Assembly: GCF_001612885.1 (NCBI RefSeq)
Contig: NZ_BDBH01000007.1
Coordinates: 682,001-746,000 of the forward strand
DNA length: 64,000 bases
Direction of reading: 5' to 3'
From: Nocardia harenae NBRC 108248
GTDB taxonomy: Bacteria; Actinomycetota; Actinomycetes; Mycobacteriales; Mycobacteriaceae
Shown here: positions 50,231 through 58,563 of the stretch, piece after piece
Position numbering within the stretch: the first letter of the stretch is position 1
Layout of the letters: each line of letters begins with the position of its first letter
Program-made: the position numbers and the translations under genes
The notes under the pieces: model-generated
The model's database searches: none
Seen by the model: only the letters and a program-made list of their open reading frames with translations
What the model was told of the DNA's origin: nothing

Positions 50231-53200
50231 GTGGCGGAACGCCTCACCGTTCGCGGAGCTCGGGAACACAACCTGAAGGGGGTCGACCTCGATCTGCCCC
50301 GCGACAGCCTGATCGTGTTCACCGGGCTCTCCGGCTCCGGCAAGTCCAGCCTGGCCTTCGACACCATCTTCGCCGAGGGCCAGCGCCGCTACGTGGAGTC
50401 GCTGTCGGCGTACGCGCGCCAATTCCTCGGCCAGATGGACAAGCCGGACGTGGACTTCATCGAGGGGCTCTCACCCGCGGTCTCGATCGATCAGAAGTCG
50501 ACGAACCGCAACCCGCGCTCCACCGTCGGCACCATCACCGAGGTCTACGACTACCTGCGGCTGCTCTACGCGCGGGCGGGCACCCCGCACTGCCCGGTCT
50601 GCCACGAGCTGATCGCCAAGCAGTCCCCGCAGCAGATCGTGGACCAGGTGCTCGCCATGGACGAGGGGCTGCGCTTCCAGGTGCTCGCCCCGGTGGTGCG
50701 CACCCGCAAGGGCGAGTTCGTCGACCTCTTCGAGCAGCTGAACGGCCAGGGCTACTCGCGGGTCCGGGTGGACGGCGTGGTCTACCCGCTCACCGACCCG
50801 CCGAAGCTGAAGAAGCAGGAGAAGCACGATGTCGAGGTGGTGATCGACCGGCTCGCCGTCAAGGGCACCGCCAAGCAGCGGCTCACCGATTCGATCGAGA
50901 CCGCGCTGCGGCTGGCCGACGGCATCGTCGTGCTCGACTTCGTGGACCGCGACGAGCACGCGCACGATCGCGAACGCCGCTTCTCCGAGCGGCTGGCCTG
51001 CCCGAACGGCCACCCGCTCGACATCGAGGACCTGGAGCCGCGCTCCTTCTCCTTCAACTCGCCGTACGGCGCCTGCCCGGACTGCACCGGCCTCGGCATC
51101 CGCAAGGAGGTCGACCCGGAGCTGGTGGTGCCCGACCCGGAGCTGAGCCTGGCCGACGGCGCCATCGCGCCGTGGTCGCGCGGGCAGTCCGCGGAGTACT
51201 TCACCCGGCTGCTGTCGGGGCTGGCCGAGGCGAACGGGTTCTCCATCAGGACCCCCTGGAAGAACCTGCCCGCCAAGGCGCGCAAGGCGGTGCTGGAGGG
51301 CAGCACCGACCAGGTGCACGTCTCCTACACCAACCGCTACGGCCGCAAGCGCTCCTACTACGCCGACTTCGAGGGTGTGATGCCCTTCCTGCAGCGGCGC
51401 ATGGAGAACACCGAGTCCGAGCAGATGAAGGAGCACTACGAGGGGTACATGCGGGACATCCCGTGCCCGGTGTGCCGCGGCAGCAGGCTGCGCCCGGAGA
51501 TCCTCGCCGTGACCATCGCGTCGGGGGACGACCGGCGCTCCATCGCCGAGGTCAGCGATCTCTCGATCGGCGATTGCGCGGCCTTCCTGAACGGGCTCAC
51601 GCTGGGCGAGCGGCAGGCCGCCATCGCCGGGCAGATCGTCAAGGAGGTGCAGGCCAGGCTCGGCTTCCTGCTCGACGTCGGGCTGGAGTACCTGAGTCTC
51701 TCGCGCGCCGCCGCCACGCTCTCCGGCGGCGAGGCGCAGCGCATCCGGCTCGCCACCCAGATCGGCTCCGGGCTGGTGGGCGTGCTGTACGTGTTGGACG
51801 AGCCCTCCATCGGGCTGCACCAGCGGGACAACCGCAAGCTGATCGAGACGCTCACCCGGCTGCGCGACCTGGGCAACACGCTGATCGTGGTCGAGCACGA
51901 CGAGGACACCATCCGGGCCTCGGACTGGGTGGTCGACATCGGCCCGATGGCGGGCGAGCACGGCGGCAGGGTGGTGCACAGCGGCACCTACCAGGAACTG
52001 CTCGGCAACGAGGCCTCGCTCACCGGCGCCTACCTGGCCGGGCGGGAGAGTATCGCGCTGCCGCTGGTGCGCAGGCCGATCGACCGCAAGCGCAGGCTCA
52101 CCGTGGTCGGCGCCACCGAGCACAACCTGCGCGGCATCGACGTGCACTTCCCGCTCGGCGTGCTCACCGCCGTCACCGGCGTCTCCGGCTCCGGCAAGTC
52201 CACGCTGGTGAACGACATCCTCGCCACCGTGCTGCAGAACAAACTGAACGGCGCGCGGCAGGTGCCGGGCAGGCACACCAGAATCACCGGGCTGGACCAC
52301 CTGGACAAGCTGGTGCAGGTGGACCAGTCGCCGATCGGCCGCACCCCGCGCTCCAACCCGGCCACCTACACCGGCGTCTTCGACAAGATCCGCACGCTCT
52401 TCGCGGCCACCACCGAGGCCAAGGTGCGCGGGTACCAGCCGGGGCGGTTCTCCTTCAATGTCAAGGGCGGGCGCTGCGAGGCGTGCTCCGGCGACGGCAC
52501 GCTCAAGATCGAGATGAACTTCCTGCCGGACGTCTACGTCCCGTGCGAGGTGTGCCACGGCGCCCGGTACAACCGGGAGACGCTGGAGGTGCACTACAAA
52601 GGCAAGACCATCGCCGAGGTGCTGGACATGCCGATCGAGGTGGCGGCCGAGTTCTTCGAGCCGGTCACCTCGATCCACCGGTACCTCGAGACGCTGGTGG
52701 ATGTCGGGCTCGGGTACGTCCGGCTGGGGCAGAGCGCACCGACGCTCTCCGGCGGTGAGGCGCAGCGCGTGAAGCTCGCCGCCGAGCTGCAGAAGCGGTC
52801 GAACGGGCGGACCGCGTACATCCTCGACGAGCCGACCACCGGGCTGCACTTCGAGGACATCCGCAAGCTGCTCCTGGTGGTCAACGGGCTGGTGGACAAG
52901 GGAAACACGGTCATCGTGATCGAGCACAACCTGGATGTGGTCAAGACGGCCGACTGGATCATCGATATGGGGCCCGAGGGTGGCTCCGGCGGGGGGACCG
53001 TCGTCGCCGAGGGGACGCCGGAGGAGGTGGCGGCTGTCGCGGGCAGTTACACCGGCGGGTTCCTGCGGGAGGCGTTGGACGCCGCCGCCGAGCGTGGCGC
53101 GGTCGCGGCGCCGGTGCGGAAGTCGCGTACGCGCAAAGCGGAGGTGGCGGAATCCGCGAAGGTGGACGTCGCGGCGGCCGATGTCGCCGCCGAGCCCGCG

Positions 53201-53461
53201 CGCGGCAAGCCGGCTGCCAAGCGCGCCGCGAAAGCGCCGGCGAAGGCGGCGGCGACCAAGGCGGCGGCGACCAAGGCGGCGGCGACCAAGGCGGCGGCGA
53301 CCAAGGCGGCGGCGACCAAGGCGGCTCGTGGCGACGGCGCGCCCGCCAAGGCGACCGCGCGGAAAGCGCAGGCCGCGAAGGGCGCCGCCGATGCCGAACC
53401 GGCGCAGCGCGCGGCGGCCACCGCCAAGCGCCTGTCCCGCAAGGCGGCCGCCCTGCGCTGA
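50231..53461 (+). CDS. uvrA: Excinuclease ABC subunit A with histone-like Lys/Ala tail
   Basis: A 1076-residue damage-recognition ATPase. Walker A of domain I is FTGLSGSGKSSLAFDTI and of domain II TGVSGSGKSTLVNDIL. Two ABC signatures LSGGEAQR and zinc-finger cysteines (CPVCHELIA, CPNGHPLD, CEACSGDGT, CEVCHGARYN) are intact. The normal protein ends near residue 955; about 120 residues follow that are Lys/Ala/Arg-rich, with five perfect AAATK repeats and a KRAAKAPAKAAATK core resembling the C-terminal arm of mycobacterial HupB or histone H1. This tail probably adds non-specific DNA binding. GTG 50231 has a GAGAAGGGA site. Confidence 0.96.
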   Translation: MAERLTVRGAREHNLKGVDLDLPRDSLIVFTGLSGSGKSSLAFDTIFAEGQRRYVESLSAYARQFLGQMDKPDVDFIEGLSPAVSIDQKSTNRNPRSTVGTITEVYDYLRLLYARAGTPHCPVCHELIAKQSPQQIVDQVLAMDEGLRFQVLAPVVRTRKGEFVDLFEQLNGQGYSRVRVDGVVYPLTDPPKLKKQEKHDVEVVIDRLAVKGTAKQRLTDSIETALRLADGIVVLDFVDRDEHAHDRERRFSERLACPNGHPLDIEDLEPRSFSFNSPYGACPDCTGLGIRKEVDPELVVPDPELSLADGAIAPWSRGQSAEYFTRLLSGLAEANGFSIRTPWKNLPAKARKAVLEGSTDQVHVSYTNRYGRKRSYYADFEGVMPFLQRRMENTESEQMKEHYEGYMRDIPCPVCRGSRLRPEILAVTIASGDDRRSIAEVSDLSIGDCAAFLNGLTLGERQAAIAGQIVKEVQARLGFLLDVGLEYLSLSRAAATLSGGEAQRIRLATQIGSGLVGVLYVLDEPSIGLHQRDNRKLIETLTRLRDLGNTLIVVEHDEDTIRASDWVVDIGPMAGEHGGRVVHSGTYQELLGNEASLTGAYLAGRESIALPLVRRPIDRKRRLTVVGATEHNLRGIDVHFPLGVLTAVTGVSGSGKSTLVNDILATVLQNKLNGARQVPGRHTRITGLDHLDKLVQVDQSPIGRTPRSNPATYTGVFDKIRTLFAATTEAKVRGYQPGRFSFNVKGGRCEACSGDGTLKIEMNFLPDVYVPCEVCHGARYNRETLEVHYKGKTIAEVLDMPIEVAAEFFEPVTSIHRYLETLVDVGLGYVRLGQSAPTLSGGEAQRVKLAAELQKRSNGRTAYILDEPTTGLHFEDIRKLLLVVNGLVDKGNTVIVIEHNLDVVKTADWIIDMGPEGGSGGGTVVAEGTPEEVAAVAGSYTGGFLREALDAAAERGAVAAPVRKSRTRKAEVAESAKVDVAAADVAAEPARGKPAAKRAAKAPAKAAATKAAATKAAATKAAATKAAATKAARGDGAPAKATARKAQAAKGAADAEPAQRAAATAKRLSRKAAALR
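53246..53320 (+). repeat. Five tandem 15-bp repeats (GCGGCGGCGACCAAG) in the uvrA tail
   Basis: Five identical in-frame units encode AAATK each. Perfect identity suggests recent slippage expansion; copy number may differ between strains without breaking the frame. Confidence 0.85.
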
Positions 53462-53478
53462 GCGTCGAACGTCCCACC

Positions 53479-53515
53479 CGGGCCCCGCGGGCTGCGCCCA
53501 CAGCCGCGGGGCCCG
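53479..53515 (+). terminator. uvrA terminator
   Basis: CGGGCCCCGCGG-GCTG against CAGC-CGCGGGGCCCG with one bulged G and a 6-base loop, starting 17 bases after the stop. Confidence 0.75.
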
Positions 53516-53534
53516 CGTCGTTCCCGCGCACTAC

Positions 53535-53570
53535 CCGCCCGAGCTCGTGCCGCGCGGCACGAGCGGGCGG
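53535..53570 (+). terminator. Second hairpin downstream of uvrA
   Basis: CCGCCCG and CTCGTGCC pair with GGCACGAG and CGGGCGG around GCGC, with AG bulged on one side. It insulates the microprotein unit from uvrA transcription. Confidence 0.6.
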
Positions 53571-53651
53571 CCACGGACCGCATTGTCGGTCGAGCCCGGA
53601 GCGGATCCGGTCGGACGTCCAGATTCCGGCCCGATCTGAAACGGTCGTATG

Positions 53652-53657
53652 TAAGAT
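53652..53657 (+). promoter_or_regulatory. Candidate -10 box of the microprotein unit
   Basis: TAAGAT in a local AT-rich patch, with no good -35. It is 122 bases before the first ATG and downstream of two terminators, so the unit should have its own transcript. Confidence 0.45.
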
Positions 53658-53779
53658 CGGCGGCGCCGCGTCCGGAACGTGTCCCGGACAGCGCGGCACT
53701 CGTTCGATCCGGGTCGTTCCCGGTCGCCGGCGCGGCGGCGGCGCGACCCGGAATTCGGTTCCGCCAGAGAGGATTTCAC

Positions 53780-53875
53780 ATGGAAGGCGTCGATATCGCG
53801 GCGCTGGTCGCCGCCGTGCTCGCTGCCCTGAGCACCGGCTCGTCGCTCAACTACAACCCCGGCACCGGCGCCTGA
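53780..53875 (+). CDS. Microprotein 1 (31 aa)
   Basis: A 31-residue frame: MEGVDIAALVAAVLAAL, then STGSSLNYNPGTGA. The first 17 residues after Met are a hydrophobic Ala/Val/Leu helix with one Asp; the rest is polar with a TGSS turn. A good AGAGGA ribosome site lies six bases before the ATG. There is no cleavable signal. It pairs with a second frame 29 bases downstream that shares the plan Asp-hydrophobic helix-TGSS-Pro-rich end. Both lie between a promoter-like box and a strong terminator. Candidates are a small mycomembrane or membrane peptide, a PorA/PorH-like channel peptide, or a modified-peptide precursor; none is proven. Confidence 0.68.
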   Translation: MEGVDIAALVAAVLAALSTGSSLNYNPGTGA

Positions 53876-53904
53876 GCGCGCCCACCGGAAAGGAAAACGG
53901 ATAC

Positions 53905-54003
53905 ATGGACACCGGAAGTGCCGGTTTCGCCGACGTTCTCGCCGCCCTCGCCCAGGTCATCGCCACGGGCTCGTCCATCTCGGTGACCCCGCCGGGGCTG
54001 TGA
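53905..54003 (+). CDS. Microprotein 2 (32 aa), paralogue of microprotein 1
   Basis: A 32-residue frame: MDTGSAGFADVLAALAQVIA, then TGSSISVTPPGL. It has a strong AAAGGAAAACGG ribosome site and an ATG 29 bases after the stop of microprotein 1. The helix of about 12 hydrophobic residues begins after FAD, and the same TGSS turn precedes a short Pro-ended tail. The conserved elements are acidic residue, A-x-L-A-rich helix, TGSS and a terminal P-G. A terminator begins seven bases after its stop, which fits a dedicated two-gene transcript. No family recognised. Confidence 0.68.
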   Translation: MDTGSAGFADVLAALAQVIATGSSISVTPPGL

Positions 54004-54009
54004 ACGGTA

Positions 54010-54043
54010 CCGGGCGGAGCAGCCCATCGGCAGCTCCGCCCGG
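54010..54043 (+). terminator. Terminator of the microprotein unit
   Basis: CCGGGCGGAGC / GCTCCGCCCGG, perfect 11-bp arms and a 12-base loop, seven bases after the second stop codon. Confidence 0.75.
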
Positions 54044-54063
54044 TCGCGCGGGAAATCGGTCAC

Positions 54064-54441
54064 TCAGTGCACCGGCCCGGTGTACTTCTCACCCGGCCCG
54101 GTACCCGGCGCGTCCGGGTGCGCCGAACTCTCCCGGAAGGCCCGCTGCAGCGACTGCAGCCCGTCCCGGATCGGCCCCGCGTGCGGCCCCAGGTACTCCA
54201 CCGACGCGGTGACCAGCCCGGCCAGCGCGGTGATCACCCGCCGCGCCTCGTCCAGATCGCGCCGCGGGCTGGCATCCGGATCGTCGTCGGCCAGCCCCAG
54301 CTTCTCCGCGGCCGAGCTCATCAACATCACGGCGGCCCGGCTGATCACCTCCACCGCCGGGATATCGGCCAGCTCGCGCACATCCGGTTCGGTGTGCGCG
54401 GCGGTCTCGGTGGCGGCGGCGGATGCGGGCTGGTCGGTCAT
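54064..54441 (-). CDS. DUF1844 domain protein
   Basis: A 125-residue cytoplasmic protein. The DUF1844 core is VRELADIPAVEVISRAAVML, then MSSAAEKLGL and the helix EARRVITALAGLVTASVEYLG. The flanks are disordered, Ala/Thr- and Pro/Gly-rich. DUF1844 genes are regularly found next to infC in actinobacteria, facing away from it as here; function is unknown. ATG 54441 is the natural start. Confidence 0.88.
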   Translation of the reverse strand: MTDQPASAAATETAAHTEPDVRELADIPAVEVISRAAVMLMSSAAEKLGLADDDPDASPRRDLDEARRVITALAGLVTASVEYLGPHAGPIRDGLQSLQRAFRESSAHPDAPGTGPGEKYTGPVH

Positions 54442-54630
54442 GGCGTTCAGGCTAGCGATGCCCGCCAGGCTTGCCGGAGCTGCCCGAGCTCCGCGACGTT
54501 CTTCCTGAGCTCAGCATGCACCCAGGCCACCGAGCCGGCCGGGCGAGGCCGGATTGCCGGCGCGGCGGGTCGGTCACGGCCGGAACGGTCCCGGCGAACC
54601 GCCGCCACCCGCACGCGAGTAAGGGGGCGA

Positions 54631-54660
54631 TTGGGAGCCTGGGCGCATAACTGCTAGAGT
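54631..54660 (+). promoter_or_regulatory. Promoter of the infC-rpmI-rplT operon (TTGGGA-N18-TAGAGT)
   Basis: Good -35 and -10 boxes; the transcript would begin near 54667 and have a leader of about 300 bases. Confidence 0.65.
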
Positions 54661-54666
54661 TGTCTG

Positions 54667-54966
54667 CGACGACCGCCCTGGTCGGTAGTTGGTGTGCGTA
54701 CAGGCTTGCCATTGTACGAACTCCAGCGCTCCGTCCGGGGTCGCAAGTGGAGCCCGACTCCCACCGCCGCCGACCCTCGTGTCCGGTACGCGGTCCGGTC
54801 ACCCGCCCCCCGGGGCCGGATCCCTGTGCACCTTCCGGTGCCCGGGTTCCGAGGTGATCGGTCGACTCGGGCCTCGGCCGGTGAAATACCGGACCGGGGC
54901 TTTCGCGTTGATATCGGGGTTACCTGCACGCGGTCGTCGACGACACCGCTTGACCTAGGAGGCCCC
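54667..54966 (+). promoter_or_regulatory. Long structured 5' leader of infC
   Basis: About 300 bases of non-coding leader. A CCGGT-GAAAT-ACCGG hairpin (about 54878-54892), flanked by further G/C pairing and followed by GGGGCTTTCGCGTT, looks like a terminator or anti-terminator element roughly 70 bases before the start. IF3-L35-L20 operons in several phyla are autoregulated by L20 or IF3 through such leaders. No short leader-peptide frame is convincing. Confidence 0.5.
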
Positions 54967-55581
<615 letters not shown>

Positions 55582-55636
55582 GACGAACAAGCACTCGGCG
55601 GCCCACGGGCCGCCGGCACACAGATTGAGGTAACTC

Positions 55637-55831
55637 ATGCCGAAGATGAAGAGCCACAGCGGCGCCTCGAAGCGATTCAAGGTGTCCGGCAAGGGCAAGC
55701 TGCTGCGTCAGCAGGCGAACCGTCGCCACCTGCTCGAGCACAAGCCGAGCCGCCGGACTCGTCGTCTGGACGGCATCGAGTCGGTCTCCGCGGCCGACGG
55801 CCCCCGCATCAAGCGGCTGCTCGGTATCTGA
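55637..55831 (+). CDS. rpmI: 50S ribosomal protein L35
   Basis: A 64-residue basic protein, MPKMKSHSGASKRFKVSGKG, then LLRQQANRRHLLEHKPSRRT and a short C-terminus ending RIKRLLGI. Full length. It is second in the operon, 55 bases after infC. Confidence 0.97.
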   Translation: MPKMKSHSGASKRFKVSGKGKLLRQQANRRHLLEHKPSRRTRRLDGIESVSAADGPRIKRLLGI

Positions 55832-55950
55832 CGTGCTGCCCGCGCGGGTGTGAAGCACCCGCGCGACCCCGCGTCCGCTGACCCGGACGCCCAGAATCCA
55901 TCGAACCAGGGCGCCTCGCCGCGCCCACGACCTCCGAACAGGACCGACCA

Positions 55951-56331
55951 GTGGCACGCGTCAAGAGGGCCGTCAACGCTCAGAAGAAGCGCCGTTCCAT
56001 CCTCGAGGCCTCCAAGGGCTACCGGGGCCAGCGCTCCCGGCTGTACCGCAAGGCCAAGGAACAGCAGCTGCACTCGCTCGCCTACGCCTACCGGGATCGC
56101 CGGGCGCGCAAGGGTGACTTCCGCAAGCTGTGGATCGCGCGCATCAATGCCGCCGCCCGGCTCAACGACATCACCTACAACCGGTTCATCCAGGGCCTGA
56201 AGGCCGCCGGTGTGGAGGTGGACCGCAAGATCCTGGCCGAGCTCGCGGTGTCGGACGCCGAGGCGTTCGCCGGGCTCGTCGCGGTCGCCAAGGCGGCCCT
56301 GCCCGAGGATGTCAACGCTCCCGCCGCCTGA
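55951..56331 (+). CDS. rplT: 50S ribosomal protein L20
   Basis: A 126-residue early-assembly protein that binds 23S rRNA: MARVKRAVNAQKKRRSILEA at the start, GYRGQRSRLYRKAKEQQLHS and RDRRARKGDFRKLWIARINA in the basic helix and globular part. The GTG start lies 119 bases after rpmI. L20 is a repressor of its operon in some bacteria. It is last in the operon, followed by a strong terminator. Confidence 0.97.
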   Translation: MARVKRAVNAQKKRRSILEASKGYRGQRSRLYRKAKEQQLHSLAYAYRDRRARKGDFRKLWIARINAAARLNDITYNRFIQGLKAAGVEVDRKILAELAVSDAEAFAGLVAVAKAALPEDVNAPAA

Positions 56332-56360
56332 CGGCACGCGTTTGAACCACGCATATCAGG

Positions 56361-56392
56361 AACGACCCGCGGGGGATTTCCCGCGGGTCGTT
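56361..56392 (+). terminator. Terminator of the infC-rpmI-rplT operon
   Basis: AACGACCCGCGGG / CCCGCGGGTCGTT, perfect 13-bp arms with loop GGATTT, followed by TCC. Confidence 0.85.
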
Positions 56393-56405
56393 TCCGCGTC
56401 GGGCG

Positions 56406-57392
56406 GTGCCCGTGGCTGAGCCGCTGGAGCCGCGGAACCCGCGGGTGGTCGCCGCCGCCAAACTGCACCGCTCGGCGCAGCGCCGGAAGACCGGGTCGTT
56501 CCTCGCCGAGGGGGCGAACGCGGTGACCGCGGCGCTGGAGACCGGGCGGGTGCGCGAGCTGTTCTACTCCGCGAGCGCCGCCGGGCGGGAGCACGAGCTC
56601 GTGGCCGGTGCCGCGGCGAGTGGCGTGCGCACCACGCTGGTGAGCGAGCGCGCCGCGCAGCAGCTCGGCGAGACCGTCACCGCGCCGGGGCTGGTCGCGG
56701 TCTGCGACCTGCTGGACGTGCCGCTGCACGAGCTGCTTGCCCGCGCCGGCCGCGGGCCGGGGTTCGATGCTGTGCTGCGGCCGGGCACCGAACCGGGACC
56801 GGGCGGCGGCAGGCGATCCGACGCCGACCGCGTCCCTGATGCCGGCCGTGCGTCGCGGGAAGCGGCGGCGTCCGTCGCGTCCGGCATCCCGCCCGCGCTG
56901 TTCGCCGAGGCGGCGTCAGGTCTCCCGCCCGCGCTGTTCGCGGTGCCGGTCGAGATCGCCGAGCCCGGCAACGCGGGCACCCTGATCCGGGTGGCCGACG
57001 CGGTCGGCGTGGACGGCGTGCTGCTGGCGGGCGACACCGTGGACCCGCACAACGGCAAGTGCGTGCGGGCCAGCGCGGGCAGCCTGTTCCACGTCCCGGT
57101 GGCACGGGAGCGCGACATCATCGCCGCGCTGGACGCGCTCACCGCCGCCGGCGTCGCCCTGCTCGCCACCACCGCGCGCGGCGAGCTCGACCTGGACGAC
57201 GCCGACCCGGTGCTGGCGGGCCCGGTCGCCTGGCTCTTCGGCAACGAGGCGCACGGGCTCGCGCCCGAGCTGGCCGAGCGCGCCGACCACCGGGTGCGCA
57301 TCCCGATCCGCGGCCGCGCCGAGAGCCTGAACCTGGCCGCCGCCGCGGCCATCTGCCTCTACGCGAGCTCGCGGGTCAGCCGCGCCCGGTAA
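56406..57392 (+). CDS. SpoU/TrmH-family rRNA 2'-O-methyltransferase (TsnR-like) with insertion
   Basis: A 328-residue SPOUT methyltransferase. The N-terminal substrate-binding domain is RNPRVVAAAKLHRSAQRRKT and GSFLAEGANAVTAALETG. The knot domain has VEIAEPGNAGTLIRVADAVG (motif 1), GPVAWLFGNEAHGLAPEL (motif 2) and IPIRGRAESLNLAAAAAICLY (motif 3). Between the domains lies an extra roughly 65-residue Gly/Arg/Ala-rich linker whose end duplicates the next strand (SGIPPALFAEAASGLPPALFA). The modified rRNA position is unknown. GTG 56406 or 56412 may be used; neither has a clear ribosome site, but the gene is right behind the terminator. Confidence 0.88.
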   Translation: MPVAEPLEPRNPRVVAAAKLHRSAQRRKTGSFLAEGANAVTAALETGRVRELFYSASAAGREHELVAGAAASGVRTTLVSERAAQQLGETVTAPGLVAVCDLLDVPLHELLARAGRGPGFDAVLRPGTEPGPGGGRRSDADRVPDAGRASREAAASVASGIPPALFAEAASGLPPALFAVPVEIAEPGNAGTLIRVADAVGVDGVLLAGDTVDPHNGKCVRASAGSLFHVPVARERDIIAALDALTAAGVALLATTARGELDLDDADPVLAGPVAWLFGNEAHGLAPELAERADHRVRIPIRGRAESLNLAAAAAICLYASSRVSRAR

Positions 57393-57474
57393 TCCGGGTG
57401 AAGTCGCCCTAGCCCAACGGATACGATTCGACCGGGACGATTCCGCACCTAACCGCAGGGAGAGACGAGCTACT

Positions 57475-58533
57475 GTGGCCGACGACACCGCAGCCGAGCA
57501 GGGCACCGCGCTGACCGAGGAGGCACTGGCCGCGGCCGCGGCTGCCGCCGAGAAGGCGTTCGCCGCCGCGGCGGATCTGGACGCACTGGCCGTCGCCAAG
57601 ACCGAGCACCTGGGCGGCAAGGCGCCGCTGGCGCTGGCCCAGCGCGCGCTCGGCAGCATCCCCAAGGCGGAGAAGAAGGACGCGGGCAAGCGGGTCAACG
57701 CCGCCCGCACCCGGGTCTCCGACGCCTTCGACGCCCGCCGCGCCGCGCTGCTCGCCGAGCGCGATGCCGCCGTGCTGGTCGCCGAGGCCATCGACGTCAC
57801 GCTGCCCGCCCGGCGCGCGGCCGTCGGCGCCAGGCACCCGATCACCGTGATCTCCGAGCAGATCGCCGACGTCTTCGTCGCCATGGGCTGGGAGGTCGCC
57901 GAGGGGCCGGAGGTGGAGACCGAGCACTTCAACTTCGACGCGCTCAACTTCCTCCCCGACCACCCGGCGCGCACCATGCAGGACACCTTCCACATCGCGC
58001 CGGAGGGGTCGCGCCAGGTGCTGCGCACGCACACCTCGCCGGTGCAGGTGCGCTCGCTGCTGGAGCGCGAGCTGCCGATCTACGTGGTCTGCCCGGGCCG
58101 CACCTTCCGCACCGACGAGCTGGACGCCACCCACACCCCGGTCTTCTCCCAGGTGGAGGGGCTGGCGGTGGACAGGGGGCTGACCATGGGCCACCTGCGC
58201 GGCACCCTGGACGCCTTCGCCCGCGCGCTCTTCGGCCCGGAGACGCGAACCCGCATGCGCCCCAATTACTTCCCCTTCACCGAGCCCTCCGCCGAGGTGG
58301 ACGTCTGGTTCCCGGACAAGAAGGGCGGCGCCGGCTGGGTCGAGTGGGGCGGCTGCGGCATGGTCAACCCCAGGGTGCTGATCGCGAGCGGGATCGACCC
58401 GGAGGAGTACAGCGGCTTCGCCTTCGGCATGGGGCTGGAGCGAACGCTGCAGTTCCGCAACGGGATTCCCGACATGCGCGACATCGTCGAGGGCGATGTG
58501 CGGTTCACCCTGCCCTTCGGCGTCCGGTCCTGA
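57475..58533 (+). CDS. pheS: Phenylalanyl-tRNA synthetase alpha subunit
   Basis: A 352-residue catalytic subunit. After a coiled-coil-like Ala-rich N-terminus (about residues 10-100) come class II motif 1 (HPITVISEQIADVFVAMGWE), motif 2 (PGRTFRTDELDATHTPVFSQ) and motif 3 (GFAFGMGLERTLQFRNGIPD). The THTSPVQVRS stretch lines the Phe and ATP pocket. It works as an (alpha-beta)2 enzyme with PheT. GTG 57475 has an AGGGAGAG site. TACGAT (57422-57427) is a possible -10. Confidence 0.97.
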   Translation: MADDTAAEQGTALTEEALAAAAAAAEKAFAAAADLDALAVAKTEHLGGKAPLALAQRALGSIPKAEKKDAGKRVNAARTRVSDAFDARRAALLAERDAAVLVAEAIDVTLPARRAAVGARHPITVISEQIADVFVAMGWEVAEGPEVETEHFNFDALNFLPDHPARTMQDTFHIAPEGSRQVLRTHTSPVQVRSLLERELPIYVVCPGRTFRTDELDATHTPVFSQVEGLAVDRGLTMGHLRGTLDAFARALFGPETRTRMRPNYFPFTEPSAEVDVWFPDKKGGAGWVEWGGCGMVNPRVLIASGIDPEEYSGFAFGMGLERTLQFRNGIPDMRDIVEGDVRFTLPFGVRS

Positions 58534-58563
58534 CCCTTCCGATACGAGAGAGCGACACGTCAC

